A stretch of 7,787 nt of DNA from Streptomyces katrae (GTDB taxonomy: Bacteria; Actinomycetota; Actinomycetes; Streptomycetales; Streptomycetaceae). The stretch spans positions 1-7,787 of the forward strand of contig NZ_JZWV01000232.1 of the NCBI RefSeq assembly GCF_000966975.1. Direction: 5' to 3'. Under the pieces are notes generated by a model. It searched no databases. It saw only the letters and a list, made by a program, of their open reading frames with translations, and was not told where the DNA came from. A program made the translations under genes and the position numbers. Position 1 is the stretch's first letter. The number at the start of each line of letters is the position of its first letter. Of this stretch, positions 6,285 to 7,787 are shown in pieces.

Positions 6285-6318
6285 CCTGGAACTCCAGGCC
6301 GGACGGGTGTCCGGCCTG
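6285..6318 (-). promoter_or_regulatory. two overlapping inverted repeats at the monooxygenase ribosome binding site
   Basis: Read on the plus strand, CCTGGA/TCCAGG (6285-6290 and 6293-6298) and a 10-bp dyad with arms CAGGCCGGAC (6295-6304) and GTCCGGCCTG (6309-6318) share bases 6295-6298. In the minus-strand transcript the larger hairpin comes first. The smaller one overlaps the AGGAGGGG ribosome binding site, so the two are mutually exclusive. They could be an operator in DNA or a translational switch in RNA; both readings are inference. Confidence 0.5.
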
Positions 6319-6340
6319 ACCCCTCCAACGGTGGCAGCCC

Positions 6341-6384
6341 CCACCGACATCGCACCGGCAAGCCACCGACAGACCACCGGCACC
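6341..6384. repeat. four 11-bp direct repeats in the divergent promoter region
   Basis: Four consecutive 11-bp units start at 6341, 6352, 6363 and 6374. Each contains the 8-bp core CACCGRCA, alternating CACCGACA, CACCGGCA, CACCGACA, CACCGGCA, so the array is also a 22-bp tandem duplication (17 of 22 matches). The period of one helical turn puts every core on the same DNA face. This is the layout of sites for OmpR-type winged-helix regulators, including SARPs. The period is not a multiple of three, so it is not a coding repeat. Confidence 0.6.
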
Positions 6385-6468
6385 CCGGCCCAGCGGCTCA
6401 GGCCGCCCGGCGCGCCGGTGGCAACACGGAGTTCACAGCGGTGCGCGCCCGGGGTAACAACCGCTTCC

Positions 6469-6474
6469 TAGCGT
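6469..6474 (+). promoter_or_regulatory. possible -10 element of the permease gene
   Basis: TAGCGT fits the TANNNT pattern of Streptomyces -10 elements and lies 43 nt before the permease start, leaving room for a short leader with the GGAGG site at 6506-6510. No convincing -35 is seen 16-18 nt upstream, which would suit an activator-dependent promoter. The 11-bp repeats end about 85 bp upstream. Confidence 0.3.
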
Positions 6475-6517
6475 GACCGGCCGACGAGGCTACGAACGGG
6501 CAGCTGGAGGCGGCGAG

Positions 6518-7787
6518 ATGAGCACCACCGAGTCACGACAGGCCGTACCGGGCACGGCGGACACCGCTGCCGGTCAGGCCGTCAGGGAGACACTGGAGGA
6601 CTACACCCTCCGCTTCGCGCCGCGCAGTTACCGCCGCTGGACCCCCATGGTCGTGGCCACCACCGCCCTCGGCGGTATCGCGTACATGGCCGACTTCTCC
6701 ATCGGCGCCGGCATCGGCCTGGCCCACGGCACCGGCAACGCCCTCCTGGCCATCGCCGTCGCCGCGGTCGTCATCTTCGTCACGGGCTTCCCCCTGGCCT
6801 ACTACGGCGCCCGCTACAACATCGACCTCGACCTCATCACCCGCGGTTCCGGCTTCGGCTACTACGGCTCGGTCCTCACCAGTGCCATCTTCGCCAGCTT
6901 CACCTTCATCTTCTTCGCCCTCGAAGGCTCGATCATGGCCCAGGGGCTCGAACTCGGGCTCGGGCTGCCGCTGTGGCTGGGCTACGCCGTCTCCACGCTG
7001 ATGGTGATCCCGCTGGTCGTCTACGGCATGAAGGCGCTCAGCAGGCTCCAGGTGTGGACCACCCCGCTCTGGCTGCTGCTGATGGTCGGTCCGCTGGTCT
7101 ACCTCGTCGCCCACGACCCCGGCACGGTGGACCGTTTCCTGGCCTACGCCGGCACGGACGGCGACGGCGCCGTCGACACCGCCTCCGTGATGCTCGGAGC
7201 GGGTGTGTGCCTGTCCCTGATCGCGCAGATCTGCGAGCAGATCGACTACTTGCGCTTCATGCCGCCCAGGACGGAGGCGAACAAGCGCGCCTGGTGGACC
7301 GCCGTGGTCATGGCCGGACCCGGGTGGGTGGTGCTCGGCGCGCTCAAGCAGGCCATCGGCGTCTTCCTCGCCGTCTACGTCATCGCCGAGGCCTGACCGG
7401 CCGCCGCGCCCGAGCCCATCCGGCAGTTCCGGGGCGCGTTCGACGCGATGATGCCGTCCTGGGCGGTCATCCCGCTGGCCGTGGTCCTGGTGGTCATCAG
7501 CCAGATCAAGATCAACGTGACGAACGCGTACTCCGGCTCACTGGCCTGGACGAACTCCTTCACCCGCGTCACCCGGCACTACCCCGGCCGCATGGTCTTC
7601 GTCCTGGTCAATCTCGCCTTCGCGCTCGTCCTGATGGAAGCCGACATGTTCAGCTTCCTCGGCGGTCTGCTCGGCTTCTACTCGAACTGCGCGATCGCCT
7701 GGGTGGTCACCGTCGCCACCGACATCGGCATCAACAAATACGTGCTGAAGCTGTCCCCGCTCCGGCCGGAGTTCCGCCGGGGCATGC
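6518..7787 (+). pseudogene. NCS1-family purine/cytosine permease interrupted by in-frame TGA, partial at window end
   Basis: This encodes a membrane transporter of the nucleobase:cation symporter-1 family (Transp_cyt_pur), which imports purines, cytosine, allantoin or related compounds with a cation. ATG 6518 follows GGAGG (6506-6510) by 7 nt. Residues 1-45 are a polar N-terminus. Membrane helices are seen at about 46-66, 74-97, 115-136, 152-170, 181-198, 224-241 and 262-291. The family-typical segment DLITRGSGFGYYGSVLTS is at 105-122. Codon 293 is TGA (7394-7396), directly after VYVIAEA. Beyond it the same frame stays open for 130 codons to the window edge and encodes the expected remainder, including QIKINVTNAYSGSLAWTNSF and a helix FSFLGGLLGFYSNCAIAWVV. 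An intact member has about 500 residues, so the 292-residue product lacks the later helices and should be inactive. A sequencing error is the main alternative. Confidence 0.8.

Noticed and set aside
6273..6383. N-terminal extension of the monooxygenase to ATG 6383
   Set aside because: The ideal AGGAGGGG site 7 nt before GTG 6272 and the immediate FAD fold mark the true start. The stretch holds direct and inverted repeats with a non-coding period.
6341..6384. PHO box (PhoP site) reading of the 11-bp repeats
   Set aside because: PhoP units also repeat every 11 bp and share CACC, but the leading GTT of the GTTCACC consensus is missing in all four units.
7394..7396. Selenocysteine codon at the permease TGA
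   Set aside because: NCS1 permeases are not selenoproteins, no SECIS-like hairpin stands out just after the stop, and most Streptomyces lack a reason to use it here. A nonsense change or sequencing error is simpler.

Overview
The window is high-GC (roughly 70% or more) DNA with strong third-position G/C bias, GTG/TTG starts, GGAGG-type ribosome binding sites and rare TTA codons. This points to an actinomycete, most likely Streptomyces. It is a mosaic of short, mostly single-gene units in alternating orientation. It holds no RNA genes, CRISPR array or insertion sequence.

Layout from left to right. A secreted Ala/Pro/Lys repeat protein (109-1029, +) ends at a strong hairpin terminator. A small membrane protein follows (1268-1495, +). 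It converges on a membrane-anchored DM13-domain protein (1590-2147, -), with a shared hairpin between them. Divergent from the DM13 gene is an R2K-type ATP-grasp enzyme (2365-3252, +) with a recognisable promoter. That gene converges on an unrecognised two-helix membrane protein (3306-3941, -), which in turn is divergent from a short-chain flavodoxin (4106-4576, +). The flavodoxin converges on an FAD-dependent aromatic-type monooxygenase (4734-6272, -). The last gene is an NCS1-type purine/cytosine permease (6518 to the window edge, +), divergent from the monooxygenase.

The most informative part is the right third. The monooxygenase has two in-frame TTA codons, the only ones seen in any gene here, so its translation should depend on the bldA leucyl-tRNA. 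The 245-bp gap between it and the permease holds four 11-bp direct repeats in an alternating pattern, plus two overlapping inverted repeats, one of which touches the monooxygenase ribosome binding site. Together these suggest a developmentally or pathway-regulated oxidative enzyme, possibly for a specialised metabolite or xenobiotic. The permease is interrupted by a single in-frame TGA, with clear family sequence continuing in the same frame. It is therefore a recent pseudogene, a sequencing error or a readthrough case.

No classic multi-gene operon, defence system or biosynthetic cluster can be shown from this window alone. The left two thirds look like ordinary Streptomyces accessory content.
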